The notes beneath the pieces were generated by a model. The model saw only the letters and a program-made list of their open reading frames with translations, was not told the origin of the DNA and did no database searches. This document shows positions 1 to 8,806 of a stretch of DNA of 64,000 nt, one piece after another; positions within the stretch are counted from its first letter, which is position 1, and each line of letters begins with the position of its first letter. The position numbers and the translations under genes were made by a program. Source of the DNA: Eutrophocola salsuginis (GTDB lineage: Bacteria > Pseudomonadota > Gammaproteobacteria > Pseudomonadales > Pseudohongiellaceae); the NCBI GenBank assembly GCA_038147195.1, contig JAYQTB010000004.1, positions 558,001 to 622,000 of the forward strand, given 5' to 3'.

Positions 1-1
1 C

Positions 2-649
2 AGCCAGTTGGACAAGATCGCCGTAGCAAGCGGCATACCGCTGATCATTGACGGCGCCTACGGTACACCGTTTCCCAACATTATCTTCAATGAGGTCAGC
101 CCGTACTGGAGCGAGAACACCATCCTGCTGCTCAGCCTTTCCAAGTTGGGCCTGCCCGGCGTGCGTACCGGCTTCATCGTTGCTTCAGAGGAACTTATCA
201 AGGCCTATACAACAGCCAACACCATTCTCAACCTGGCCTGCGGCAACGTAGGGCCCGCCATTGCCGGCCGCCTGTTTGAAAAGCATGAGGTGTTAAAGGT
301 AAGCAGCGAGTTGATCATGCCGTACTATCGGGACCGCGCGCTGAAGACCATGGAACTGTTCATCAAAGGGATGGGCGATATTCCCTGTTTTGTGCATAAG
401 CCGGAAGGAGCCATCTTCCTGTGGCTCTGGTTTAGGGACCTGCCGGTGCCATGTGCTAAGCTGTACGACATCCTGAAAGCGGCTGGCGTACTGATCATTC
501 CGGGTCATGATTCATTCGCCGGACTGGAAAAATACTGGACCCATGCGCACGAATGCATTCGCATCTCCTATGCGCAGGACGAAGCGCAGGTGAAAAAAGG
601 CGTGGAGATTATCTGCAGGGAAGTTCGTAAACTTTACGAAGAAGTGTAA
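2..649 (+). CDS. avtA: Valine-pyruvate aminotransferase, 3' part
   Basis: This is the C-terminal part of a fold-type I PLP-dependent aminotransferase; the reading frame is already open at the window edge, so the start is missing. The PLP-lysine motif SLSKLGLPGVRTGF is visible (Lys codon at 143-145), preceded by the cofactor-contacting DGAYGTPFPN segment and followed by a C-terminal small domain ending CIRISYAQ. The motif context matches AvtA, which interconverts valine and pyruvate with alanine and 2-oxoisovalerate in the cytoplasm. About 215 of the usual ~420 residues are present. A related alanine/valine transaminase cannot be excluded without the N-terminus. Confidence 0.85.
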   Translation, partial: SQLDKIAVASGIPLIIDGAYGTPFPNIIFNEVSPYWSENTILLLSLSKLGLPGVRTGFIVASEELIKAYTTANTILNLACGNVGPAIAGRLFEKHEVLKVSSELIMPYYRDRALKTMELFIKGMGDIPCFVHKPEGAIFLWLWFRDLPVPCAKLYDILKAAGVLIIPGHDSFAGLEKYWTHAHECIRISYAQDEAQVKKGVEIICREVRKLYEEV

Positions 650-725
650 AGCTAAAAGTAGAAAACGGCAGGTGTGGAATTTTTGGTAACATCAAAAAAG
701 AATTGTTAAGGTGGAAAAATTAGTT

Positions 726-1523
726 ATGAACTTGTACCTAAAAAACATCGGGAAATGGATCTTTGCTTTAAGCTTTCAACTTTCAGCTTTCAGCTTGCTT
801 GCCCAGGAACATTCCTACGCGCCCAGCGACATTGAAAACGGCAGGGGGCTGTACCAGGCCAACTGCCTGGGCTGCCACGGCGATAACGGTGATGCCGTGG
901 AAGGCGTCAGGTTCACAAGTGGCCGTTTCCGCCGAGCGAGTTCGGATGAAGACTTAATTCGCCTGATCCGCGAAGGCATACCCAATACGCTGATGATTCC
1001 TAAAACTAACCTGTCCTATGGCGACACCCGCGCCATCGTTGCCTTCGTACGCTCGCTGCCGGCCGGCGGCGGTATGGCTCGTGACGACCGTGTCGTGCAG
1101 ATCGGGGACGCTGCCAGGGGAGCAGTCCTGTTCAATTCAAATCAGACCCGGTGCAGCGAATGCCATGGCGTCAATGGTGGCGGCAACCTGGTCAGTCCCG
1201 ATCTTGGCAATATCGGCGCCACGCGCACACCGGGTGCGCTGGAAGAAGCCATCCTGGAACCGCTCGCTGAAGTCCGTGTCGGGCAACGCCTGTACCAGGT
1301 GACCGACCGTGAAGGGCGGGTCGATGTCGGCCTGCTGCTGAACCAGGACACCCACTCCGTGCAGCTGCTCGGTGAGGACCAGCGCTTGGTTGCCTACATG
1401 AAAAAAGACCTGGCCAGTCACGGGTTCATCCCGTCGCCAATGCCGTCCTACCTGGATGTCCTGTCGCCCAATGAAGTGGCTGACCTGGTGGCCTATATGA
1501 TTTCACTCAAAGGGGAACAATAA
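726..1523 (+). CDS. Diheme cytochrome c, exported
   Basis: Exported c-type cytochrome with two heme sites: CLGCH (about residues 47-51) and CSECH (about 143-147), each followed by a cytochrome c fold. The N-terminus is a signal peptide (basic KNIGKW, hydrophobic stretch, cut near LAQ-EH). ATG at 726 is preferred because AAGGTGG lies about 11 bases upstream; a GTG at 711 would add five residues. DNA for the signal peptide is a short imperfect repeat of AGCTTTCA. The stop overlaps the start of the PQQ dehydrogenase by one base, so it is probably the electron acceptor of that enzyme. The partnership is inferred from position. Confidence 0.85.
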   Translation: MNLYLKNIGKWIFALSFQLSAFSLLAQEHSYAPSDIENGRGLYQANCLGCHGDNGDAVEGVRFTSGRFRRASSDEDLIRLIREGIPNTLMIPKTNLSYGDTRAIVAFVRSLPAGGGMARDDRVVQIGDAARGAVLFNSNQTRCSECHGVNGGGNLVSPDLGNIGATRTPGALEEAILEPLAEVRVGQRLYQVTDREGRVDVGLLLNQDTHSVQLLGEDQRLVAYMKKDLASHGFIPSPMPSYLDVLSPNEVADLVAYMISLKGEQ

Positions 1524-3175
1524 TGAACAGCATCCTAAAGCCGATCATTTATATTTCATTTGTCGTCGGTTCCCTGAATACCCTAGCGCAGGTGACCCCG
1601 GAGCGGATTCTCAACGCCGAATCCGAACCGCAGAACTGGCTGCTCTATGGCGGCGATTACGACAGTCAACGCCATTCCGACCTGACCCAGATCAGCAAGG
1701 CCAATGTCGGCGAGTTGGAATTGAAGTGGGTATGGCAGAACCGTGGCCGTGACGGTGCCGCCGAAAAATTTGAGGCTACGCCACTAGTCGTGGACGGCGT
1801 CATGTATACCGTGGCAGCGCCCAACACCATGCTCGCAATCGACCCCCTCACGGGACGACTGTTCTGGCAATATTCATACACACCGCTGCCTGAAGCTCGC
1901 GTGTGTTGCGGGCGCGTCAATCGCGGCCTCGCCATGCACGGCCACAGCCTGTTCATGGGTACCATCGATGGCAAGCTTGTCAAGGTGGATTCACGCACGG
2001 GCAAGCCGGAGTGGATCATCGATGTGGCCGACCCGGAACTGGGCTACGCCCTGACTCTGGCGCCCCTTATCATTGGTGACAAGGTGATCGTCGGCCCCGC
2101 CGGTGGGGAATACGGCATTCGCGGCTACATCGTCGCTTACGACGTGGACAGTGGCGAGGAATTGTGGAAATTCCATACCGTGCCCGGCCCTGGCGAGCCC
2201 GGTTTTGAGACATGGGAAGACCCGTCGCAGGAAGCCTGGAAGATCGGCGGCGGTTCCATTTGGCAGACTGGCTCCTACGATCCCGAACTGAACCTGACCT
2301 ACTGGGGCGTCGGCAACCCCGGCCCCGACTGGAACGGCGATACTCGGCCGGGCGATAACCTGTATACCGAATCCGTAGTGGCGCTGGATGCGGACACTGG
2401 CGAGTTGGCCTGGCATTACCAGTTCACCCCGCATGATGAAATGGATTACGATTCCACACAGGCCGCCGTACTTGTAGATCTCAACTGGCGTGGCGAGGAC
2501 CGCAAGTTGATGCTGTGGGCGAATCGCAACGGCGTGTTCTACGTGCTCGACCGCGCCACCGGCCAATTCTTGCATGGCTCGCCGTTCGTGGAAGTGAATT
2601 GGATGAGCGGTTTCGACGAAAATGGCCGCCCCATTCGTGCGCTGTACCCGTCGGAAGAGGGCACCTTCATCATGCCTAATAACCAGGGCGCCACCAACTG
2701 GTACCCACCATCCTATTCACCGGTGACGGAACTGTTCTACATGCCCGCGTGGCTGGACACCTTTTCGGTCTATACCAAGCGGCCGGTTGAATACACACCG
2801 GGCCAGCAGTACGTAGGCGCGTTTCCTACAATGGCCATGCCAGCGCTCGGGGTGAACCCGGTCAACCAGCGCACGCCCGAAGAAGGGCTCGGCGCCATCC
2901 AGGCCATCAACCCGCAGAATGGAGAGATAGTCTGGCGTCACGTTATGAGCAACGTTACCGACAGCGGCGTATTGAGTACGGCTACCAACTTGGTGTTCGC
3001 CGGCGGTCGTGAAGGGCACTTCTACGCTCTGGATGCCGAAACCGGTGAAGAGTTATGGCGTGCCTCGCTGGGCGGGCAAATTGCCAGCGGCCCAATGAGT
3101 TACGCCATCGACGGCAAGCAGTACCTGGCCATATCGGCTGGTGCGGGGTTATTTGTGTTCGGCTTGCCGGAGTAA
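1523..3175 (+). CDS. PQQ-dependent alcohol dehydrogenase, lanthanide-type signature
   Basis: Periplasmic quinoprotein alcohol dehydrogenase of the methanol/ethanol family: an eight-bladed propeller that oxidises an alcohol with PQQ and passes electrons to cytochrome c. A signal peptide (about residues 1-22) leads the protein. The adjacent cysteines C128-C129 (RVCCGRVNRG) form the family's vicinal disulphide. Metal ligands are recognisable as E196 (GGEYG) and N265 (GVGNPGPDWN). The catalytic Asp is D308 in TPHDEMDYD, and position +2 is also Asp (D310), the residue that separates lanthanide-using XoxF/ExaF-type enzymes from Ca-using MxaF (Ala) and PedE (Ser). No pqq synthesis genes are in the window. 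The substrate is unknown. RBS AGGGGA precedes the ATG. Confidence 0.9.
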   Translation: MNSILKPIIYISFVVGSLNTLAQVTPERILNAESEPQNWLLYGGDYDSQRHSDLTQISKANVGELELKWVWQNRGRDGAAEKFEATPLVVDGVMYTVAAPNTMLAIDPLTGRLFWQYSYTPLPEARVCCGRVNRGLAMHGHSLFMGTIDGKLVKVDSRTGKPEWIIDVADPELGYALTLAPLIIGDKVIVGPAGGEYGIRGYIVAYDVDSGEELWKFHTVPGPGEPGFETWEDPSQEAWKIGGGSIWQTGSYDPELNLTYWGVGNPGPDWNGDTRPGDNLYTESVVALDADTGELAWHYQFTPHDEMDYDSTQAAVLVDLNWRGEDRKLMLWANRNGVFYVLDRATGQFLHGSPFVEVNWMSGFDENGRPIRALYPSEEGTFIMPNNQGATNWYPPSYSPVTELFYMPAWLDTFSVYTKRPVEYTPGQQYVGAFPTMAMPALGVNPVNQRTPEEGLGAIQAINPQNGEIVWRHVMSNVTDSGVLSTATNLVFAGGREGHFYALDAETGEELWRASLGGQIASGPMSYAIDGKQYLAISAGAGLFVFGLPE

Positions 3176-3185
3176 TACCTGATTA

Positions 3186-3728
3186 ATGAAGCGGTTCCTG
3201 ATATTCCTGGTTTTTCTCTGGAGCGGTTCTTTGTTCGCCGATCAGACCGACCCGCAACTGGAAGACCTGTTCGCGGAGCTCAAGGACGAGACTGATGTCT
3301 TGCGTGCCAACAGTATCGCCAACCGTATCTGGGCCATCTGGGTTCAACATGAAGACACGCAAGCCAGTGGGCTCATGCAGCGTGGCATCAGCCAGATGAA
3401 TGCCAATGATCTGTATTCTGCCCGGGAGACCTATACACGCCTCATCGCCATGAAAGCAGATTTCGCCGAGGCCTGGAACAAGCGCGCCACCATCTACTGG
3501 CTGCTCGGGGATTACGACGCATCCCTGAAGGATATAGAAGAGGTGTTGAAGTTGGAGCCCTGGCATTTTGGTGCCTTGTCGGGCAGGGGGCTGGTCTACA
3601 TGGATCGGGGAGATTACTTTCTTGCCCGCGGCGCCTTCCTAACGTTGCTTGAAGTCTATCCAGCGATGCCGGGCGTGAAGGACACGATTATCCAGCTTGA
3701 ACAAGTTTTAAGGGAAAATGCCATTTAA
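3186..3728 (+). CDS. Exported tetratricopeptide-repeat protein
   Basis: A 180-residue protein with a clear signal peptide (MKRFLIFLVFLWSGSLFA, cleaved before DQ) and about three TPR units between residues 60 and 170 (for example AWNKRATIYWLLGDYDASLKDIEEVLKLEP). TPRs bind proteins; nothing shows an enzymatic activity. It begins 10 bases after the alcohol dehydrogenase stop and ends before a strong terminator, so it is the last gene of the cytochrome/dehydrogenase transcript. A periplasmic scaffold or assembly role for the dehydrogenase is a guess from position only. Confidence 0.8.
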   Translation: MKRFLIFLVFLWSGSLFADQTDPQLEDLFAELKDETDVLRANSIANRIWAIWVQHEDTQASGLMQRGISQMNANDLYSARETYTRLIAMKADFAEAWNKRATIYWLLGDYDASLKDIEEVLKLEPWHFGALSGRGLVYMDRGDYFLARGAFLTLLEVYPAMPGVKDTIIQLEQVLRENAI

Positions 3729-3765
3729 AAGCTAAGAGCAACACTATTCGCGTTAAGCGCGCTAT

Positions 3766-3794
3766 AAAAAACCCGGCAGTTGCCGGGTTTTTTA
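3766..3794. terminator. Bidirectional rho-independent terminator
   Basis: A-run, then stem ACCCGGCA / TGCCGGGT closing a short loop, then a T-run. It sits between the convergent TPR gene and MFS gene and works in both directions by its symmetry. Confidence 0.9.
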
Positions 3795-3829
3795 TTGAGC
3801 ATATTTTGCATTACTTGGAAGACGTTGCT

Positions 3830-5104
3830 TTATCCCGCATGCATCGCGACTTTGCGCGGTGCGGTTTCCACCATGAACAGGGCCACGATGAATCCCAGTA
3901 CCAAGCCGCAGGCGGCGAAGTATATCGCTGTGCGCAGGCCGTACTCGGTGGCCAGGCCGCCGGCGATGATTGGGCTGATGCCGCCGCCGATGAATTCACC
4001 AGCGAAGATCACGAAGCCCGCCATAGAGGCTAGCATTCCGGGAGGTGCTGCTTCCGCGGCAACCGGGCCGGCCAAGATAGCCAGGGCAGCGAAGTTGAAC
4101 AGGGAAGAGAAGAACAGCAGGATCCACAGGACCGTAGTACTCTCCGGACCGGTCTGCGAGAAGGTGTACAAGAACACCGCCGCTAGCAGGTAGGAGGCGA
4201 GGGTGGTCAGCTTACGGCCAAGGATGTCGGACAATGCTGGCATTGCGAACTGGCCAATACAGCCACCGACACCTACCGCGGAGAAGACATTTGCAGCTGT
4301 CAGTGCATCGAGGCCGAGACCGCCGGCGACTGGAGGAGCGGTCAGGTAGGCAAAGAGGAGAGCCGCGATCACGAATATCCCACCCATGGCGCAGATAAGT
4401 GTCAGAGGTGCCACCTTGGCGTTGCGATGCCCGAACATGCCGAATACAGCACTGAAACCCAGCGATGAGTCAGCGCCACTGGCACCGGCATTTGCGGCCT
4501 GCTTCAACGGCTCGCGAATGACGAACCACATGATGATGGCGATGACGATACCGGGAGCGCCTACCAGCATGAATACCACCGGCCAGTTGTAGCTTTCTAA
4601 CAGGTTGGCCGCGATGATTGGGGCCAGCGCCAGGCCGAACAGCGAAATCATGCATTGGAAGATGCCGTTGTTGAGTCCGCGACGTTCTGGCTTGGATGCT
4701 TCCACTGCTACCGCAACACCAGTCGAGGCAACAGGGCCTTCGGCGAGACCCATGATCACACGCACGAGCACCAGCATGGCGACGGAAGTGGCTAGGCCAC
4801 TGAAGGCAGACATCAGCGAGAAGATGAGGATGGCCGGTACTAGTACGGCGCGGCGGCCAAGCTTGTCAGCCATGAAGCCCATGATGAAGGCGGAAACACC
4901 CCAGGCCATGCCCAGGTAGCCGGCCAGTTGGCCGCCTTGTTCCGGGGTCAGGCCCAGGTCCACGCCCATTGTGGAGTTGGGTGACTGCAGGATCACGGGA
5001 AGAATGAAGCGGTCCAGACCGACCAAGCCAAAGGTCAGACTGAGCAGCAGGATGATTTTCCATTCGTAACTGGTATCCCAGCTACCGTTGCTGTTTTGCG
5101 ACAT
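3830..5104 (-). CDS. MFS transporter
   Basis: A 424-residue major facilitator superfamily permease in the inner membrane. It shows about twelve hydrophobic segments, the TM2-3 loop motif GFMADKLGRRAVL (about residues 76-88) typical of MFS motif A, and an RVIMGLAEGPVAS TM4-5 segment resembling the anion:cation symporter (organic acid/sugar acid) branch. A GGGGA Shine-Dalgarno sequence precedes ATG by nine bases. It is transcribed alone towards the shared terminator at 3766-3794. Substrate cannot be told from the sequence; the divergent haloperoxidase-like gene gives no clear hint. Confidence 0.85.
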   Translation of the reverse strand: MSQNSNGSWDTSYEWKIILLLSLTFGLVGLDRFILPVILQSPNSTMGVDLGLTPEQGGQLAGYLGMAWGVSAFIMGFMADKLGRRAVLVPAILIFSLMSAFSGLATSVAMLVLVRVIMGLAEGPVASTGVAVAVEASKPERRGLNNGIFQCMISLFGLALAPIIAANLLESYNWPVVFMLVGAPGIVIAIIMWFVIREPLKQAANAGASGADSSLGFSAVFGMFGHRNAKVAPLTLICAMGGIFVIAALLFAYLTAPPVAGGLGLDALTAANVFSAVGVGGCIGQFAMPALSDILGRKLTTLASYLLAAVFLYTFSQTGPESTTVLWILLFFSSLFNFAALAILAGPVAAEAAPPGMLASMAGFVIFAGEFIGGGISPIIAGGLATEYGLRTAIYFAACGLVLGFIVALFMVETAPRKVAMHAG

Positions 5105-5427
5105 AGATGAGTCCCCTTGCTAGATTATTATTGGTAGTGGTTATTTAAGAAATAGTTATTATTTTACAGGCTTGTTCTCTCTTTTTTCAGTGCTGAGTAA
5201 ATCACATCCCGGTCTTAAAAACACTGATTTATTTGACTCTAAACCGGGTGTGATCGCTAGGTTAGAGGCAGCGATTCACTATGGCTTCAGGCATGTTTAT
5301 TGCTTGATCAAGCGAGTGATTTTTTTTAGGCTTTCTCCCTGCAAATTCAGGTTTTAAGAAGGCTTCAATCATCCCGTTTCCTGCTTTCACCAGAACTCAT
5401 GTCAAAACACCTGACCGAGGAAACCAC
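5105..5427. other. Divergent intergenic region
   Basis: About 320 bases between the divergent MFS and haloperoxidase-like genes. It is AT-richer than its flanks and must contain both promoters, but no convincing -35/-10 pair, operator palindrome or small gene was recognised. Confidence 0.4.
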
Positions 5428-7731
5428 GTGGGAAACCCCATGTCGCATATCTTTTTTCGCAGCCTTCATGGTGGCAGATCGCTAATCGCTGTCTTTTTAT
5501 TATGCGTAATTTCGAATCTGGCAGCAGCCCAGACCACCCAGCAGACACGAGGTAATTTCGATATCGTCACCGGCAAGTTGTGCCTGCCAGTCGAGCTGAG
5601 TGAAACCGGTCAGCAATATGATGTCTGTCTGCAGTTGCAACAGTCAGCGGACATCGTATTCAGGGTTTCGAGCGCCAGCAAGCGTTCATCGAAGCTTGCT
5701 AATGTCCCGACCTACAGCCAGCAAACAGGTTTGCATATCCCCGTCGTGCGGTTCAGCAACGGCAAAGTATTTACCGACGTCGGCCTCGTCGCTTCCCTGG
5801 ACAGCAGCACAGGTGACGTCGTCTTCCGCGTGACTGGCGGGCAGGCGGCGAAATTGGACCAAAAGCACAGCATTGCCCGGATATGGAACGAGCAGTTGCT
5901 CGACGGTATCCGTAACGACCTGGCCCGGCCTACGGTGCATTCGCGCAATCTCTTCCATACCTCCGCTGTATTGTACGATGGTTGGGCAGTATTCGACGGC
6001 CAAGCGGATACCTACCTCCTGGGCAAGACCGTGCACGGCTTCACCTGCCCCTATGAGGGTATATCCAGTCCTGTCGATATAGAGGAAGCGCGCCGGCAGA
6101 TTATCAGTTTTGCAGCCTATCGCCTGCTGAGTCACCGGTTTGCCAATGCCCCGGGTGCGGCTAAGGTGGAGAAGAGCTTAACCCGGACCATGGCGGCACT
6201 GGATTACGACGTCAACTACACTGTCACTGACTACAGCGACGGTAACGCGGCCGCACTCGGGAATTATCTCGGCCAGTGCATGATCGACTACGGGCTTCAG
6301 GATGGCGCCAACGAAGCCAACAGTTATGCGCCACTTCATTATTTACCTGTGAACGACCCCATGGCTCCGGAGCAGAAGGGCAACCCCAATCTCACCGAGC
6401 CAAATCGCTGGCAACCCTTGTCCTTCGAGGTATTCCGTGATCAGAGTGGCAATATCTTCCTGGGCAATACACCTAGCTTCGTCGGACCAGAGTGGGGGCG
6501 GGTCAATCCGTTCTCACTGACAGACCAGGACCTGACCATTCATACGCGTGACGGTGCCGAGTGGTGGGTCTACCATGACCCGGGCAAGCCACCCTACATA
6601 GACGATACGATCCTGGGCCTGCCTAGGGGGGAATATTACAAATGGGGCTTTGAGCTGGTTGCGCAGTGGTCATCCCACCTGGATCCGAATGACGGAGTCT
6701 TATGGGATATCTCGCCTGCCAGCTTCGGCAATATCCAGGAGTATCCGACCAAGCCTTCCCAATACAATAATTTCTACAAGGCCGAGGAGGGCGGGGATAC
6801 ATCCATGGGTTACGATTTGAACCCGGTCACGGGCCAGCCCTATACGCCGCAGCTGGTACCGCGCGGGGATTACACGCGGGTGCTTGCCGAATTCTGGGCG
6901 GACGGACCCGACTCAGAGACACCGCCCGGGCACTGGTTCACCATTCTCAACTATGTATCTGATAATCCCCTGCTGGAAAAACGCTACCAGGGGGGGGGTG
7001 ACATACTCGATGACCTAGAGTGGGACGTGAAGGCCTATTTCACCCTGGGTGGGGCCATGCACGACACGGCCGTGACGACTTGGGGTATCAAGGGCTGGTA
7101 TGACTATATCAGGCCTGTTTCCGCCATTCGTTATATGGCCGGCATGGGGCAAAGCAGCAACCGGAATGCCAAGAGCTATGACCCCAACGGAATCCAGCTG
7201 AAACCGGGCTTCATCGAGCTGGTTGAGCTGGGGGATGCTCTGGCGGGCGAAGACAATCAGAACGTGGGCAAGATCAAGCTGTATGCCTGGCGCGGCCCAG
7301 ATTACGTAACTGACCCGGAAGTCGATTATGCCGGTGTCGGCTGGATTCTCGCCGAGGACTGGTGGCCTTACCAGCGGCCGTCGTTCGTGACACCGCCGTT
7401 TGCAGGCTACGTCTCCGGACATAGTTCGTTTTCCCGCAGTGCGGCCATTGTAATGACCCTGCTGACCGGGTCGCCAAATTTTCCCGGTGGCTTGGGCGAG
7501 TTCCATGCCCGGAAGAACGAATTCCTGGTCTTTGAGGAGGGCCCCAGCGTCGACCTTATCCTACAATGGGCCACTTACCAGGATGCCTCGGACCAGACCA
7601 GCCTGTCCCGCATCTGGGGAGGCATCCATCCGCCGGCGGACGATATTCCGGGTCGGCGCATTGGGGATACGGTGGGCCCGGAAGCCTTCGAAAAAGCCAG
7701 GGCGTACTTCTTGGGATCCACAGGTGAGTGA
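5428..7731 (+). CDS. Secreted vanadium-dependent haloperoxidase-like protein (PAP2 superfamily)
   Basis: A 767-residue exported protein with a signal peptide ending near NLAAAQ. The C-terminal third carries the full vanadate-binding pattern: K555 with six residues to R562-P563 (KGWYDYIRP), VSGH at 662-665 (normally PSGH), and SR-x5-H at 727-734 (SRIWGGIH), followed by D-D. This matches vanadium haloperoxidases and related acid phosphatases of the PAP2 fold. The N-terminal ~150 residues are extra and unassigned. Such enzymes oxidise halides with H2O2 in the periplasm or outside the cell, or hydrolyse phosphoesters; sequence alone does not decide. GTG at 5428 follows GAGGAAA; ATG at 5440 is an alternative start. 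Confidence 0.8.
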   Translation: MGNPMSHIFFRSLHGGRSLIAVFLLCVISNLAAAQTTQQTRGNFDIVTGKLCLPVELSETGQQYDVCLQLQQSADIVFRVSSASKRSSKLANVPTYSQQTGLHIPVVRFSNGKVFTDVGLVASLDSSTGDVVFRVTGGQAAKLDQKHSIARIWNEQLLDGIRNDLARPTVHSRNLFHTSAVLYDGWAVFDGQADTYLLGKTVHGFTCPYEGISSPVDIEEARRQIISFAAYRLLSHRFANAPGAAKVEKSLTRTMAALDYDVNYTVTDYSDGNAAALGNYLGQCMIDYGLQDGANEANSYAPLHYLPVNDPMAPEQKGNPNLTEPNRWQPLSFEVFRDQSGNIFLGNTPSFVGPEWGRVNPFSLTDQDLTIHTRDGAEWWVYHDPGKPPYIDDTILGLPRGEYYKWGFELVAQWSSHLDPNDGVLWDISPASFGNIQEYPTKPSQYNNFYKAEEGGDTSMGYDLNPVTGQPYTPQLVPRGDYTRVLAEFWADGPDSETPPGHWFTILNYVSDNPLLEKRYQGGGDILDDLEWDVKAYFTLGGAMHDTAVTTWGIKGWYDYIRPVSAIRYMAGMGQSSNRNAKSYDPNGIQLKPGFIELVELGDALAGEDNQNVGKIKLYAWRGPDYVTDPEVDYAGVGWILAEDWWPYQRPSFVTPPFAGYVSGHSSFSRSAAIVMTLLTGSPNFPGGLGEFHARKNEFLVFEEGPSVDLILQWATYQDASDQTSLSRIWGGIHPPADDIPGRRIGDTVGPEAFEKARAYFLGSTGE

Positions 7732-7978
7732 CATGCTGTTGTAAGCGGCAGACTGGCGCGGTATAGCAGAGTTTTACTGGCCTGCAGCGAGATGCCGGGA
7801 AGCCTAGAAGTGTCCCTCCCCGGCCTTTTAATGCAAAGACTTTATCGAATATATTACTTTAACTATATATTTTAAGATCATGTATTTTTTGGTAAAAAAT
7901 TAAATATCTGTGACTTTAAGGTAATTTTTCAGCTTGCAAGACGGCGTGCCGAATTAAACCAATCGAAAGCAAGCATAA

Positions 7979-8012
7979 AAAATAAGACCCGGCATTGCCG
8001 GGTCTTATTTTA
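7979..8012. terminator. Bidirectional rho-independent terminator
   Basis: A long perfect palindrome, AATAAGACCCGGCA paired with its complement around 7981-8010, with A- and T-rich ends. It lies between the convergent haloperoxidase-like gene and xth. The ~290 bases before it hold no gene; 7,840-7,935 is strongly AT-rich. Confidence 0.9.
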
Positions 8013-8027
8013 TGCGTGGAAAAATTA

Positions 8028-8792
8028 CTAGATGTCGAGTTCCAGTAACACGGGACAGTGATCTGACCCTGTTACTTGGTCGAAAATTTCCGCCTGGAGA
8101 ATGTTGTTTGTTAGTTTGTTGGAGGCTAGGAAGTAATCGATTCTCCAGCCAATATTCTTCCCGCGGGCGCCGGACCGGAAGCTCCACCAGCTGTACTTGA
8201 TGGTGTCCGGATGCAGGTGCCTGAACGTATCGATGAAGCAGTCATCGAGCAGCCGATCCATGCCGTCGATCTCCTGCTGGGTGTAACCGGCCGTCTTGTT
8301 GTAGTTCGACTTGGGTCGGGCCAGGTCGATTCCCCGATGCGCCACGTTGAGGTCCCCGCAGACCACGACCGGCTTATGCTTATCCAGGCTTTTCAGGTAA
8401 GCCATAAAGTCCTGGTCCCACAGCTGTCGGTATTCGAGCCGTTTCAGGCCGTTGCCAGAATTTGGCGTGTAAACGGTAACCAGGTGGAATGCCGGATATT
8501 CCGCGCAGATGACCCGGCCTTCCTGGTCATGTTCACTGATGCCCATGTCATGCGTGACCTGTAGCGGTTCCTCCCGCGAGAGGATCGCGGTCCCGGAATA
8601 ACCTTTCTTCACGGCAGAATTGGGAAAAACGTGAAACCCGCCCAGGCCCTCTAGGGCGGCGACGACCTGGTCGTCCTGTGCCTTGGTCTCCTGGAGGCAG
8701 ATCACGTCACAGTCGATTGCAAAAACGGTTTCAACGAAACCTTTGGTGACAGCGGCACGAATACCATTAACGTTCCAGGAAAGCAGGCGCAT
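8028..8792 (-). CDS. xth: Exodeoxyribonuclease III
   Basis: A 254-residue AP endonuclease/3'-5' exonuclease of the exonuclease III family, acting in base excision repair in the cytoplasm. All family landmarks are present: N7 in SWNVNGIRA, the metal-binding Glu in CLQETKAQD, the GDLNVAHRGID motif, GWRIDYFLAS near the C-terminus and the catalytic GSDHCPV. Length is normal. It lies 14 bases downstream of the HtrA-like gene on the same strand and probably shares its transcript, ending at the palindrome at 7979-8012. Confidence 0.95.
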   Translation of the reverse strand: MRLLSWNVNGIRAAVTKGFVETVFAIDCDVICLQETKAQDDQVVAALEGLGGFHVFPNSAVKKGYSGTAILSREEPLQVTHDMGISEHDQEGRVICAEYPAFHLVTVYTPNSGNGLKRLEYRQLWDQDFMAYLKSLDKHKPVVVCGDLNVAHRGIDLARPKSNYNKTAGYTQQEIDGMDRLLDDCFIDTFRHLHPDTIKYSWWSFRSGARGKNIGWRIDYFLASNKLTNNILQAEIFDQVTGSDHCPVLLELDI

Positions 8793-8806
8793 TGGCTGTT
8801 CTTTAG

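Noticed and set aside
1991..2575. 194-codon minus-strand frame over the PQQ dehydrogenase
   Set aside because: Opposite a strongly conserved gene; no homology pattern or start signal.
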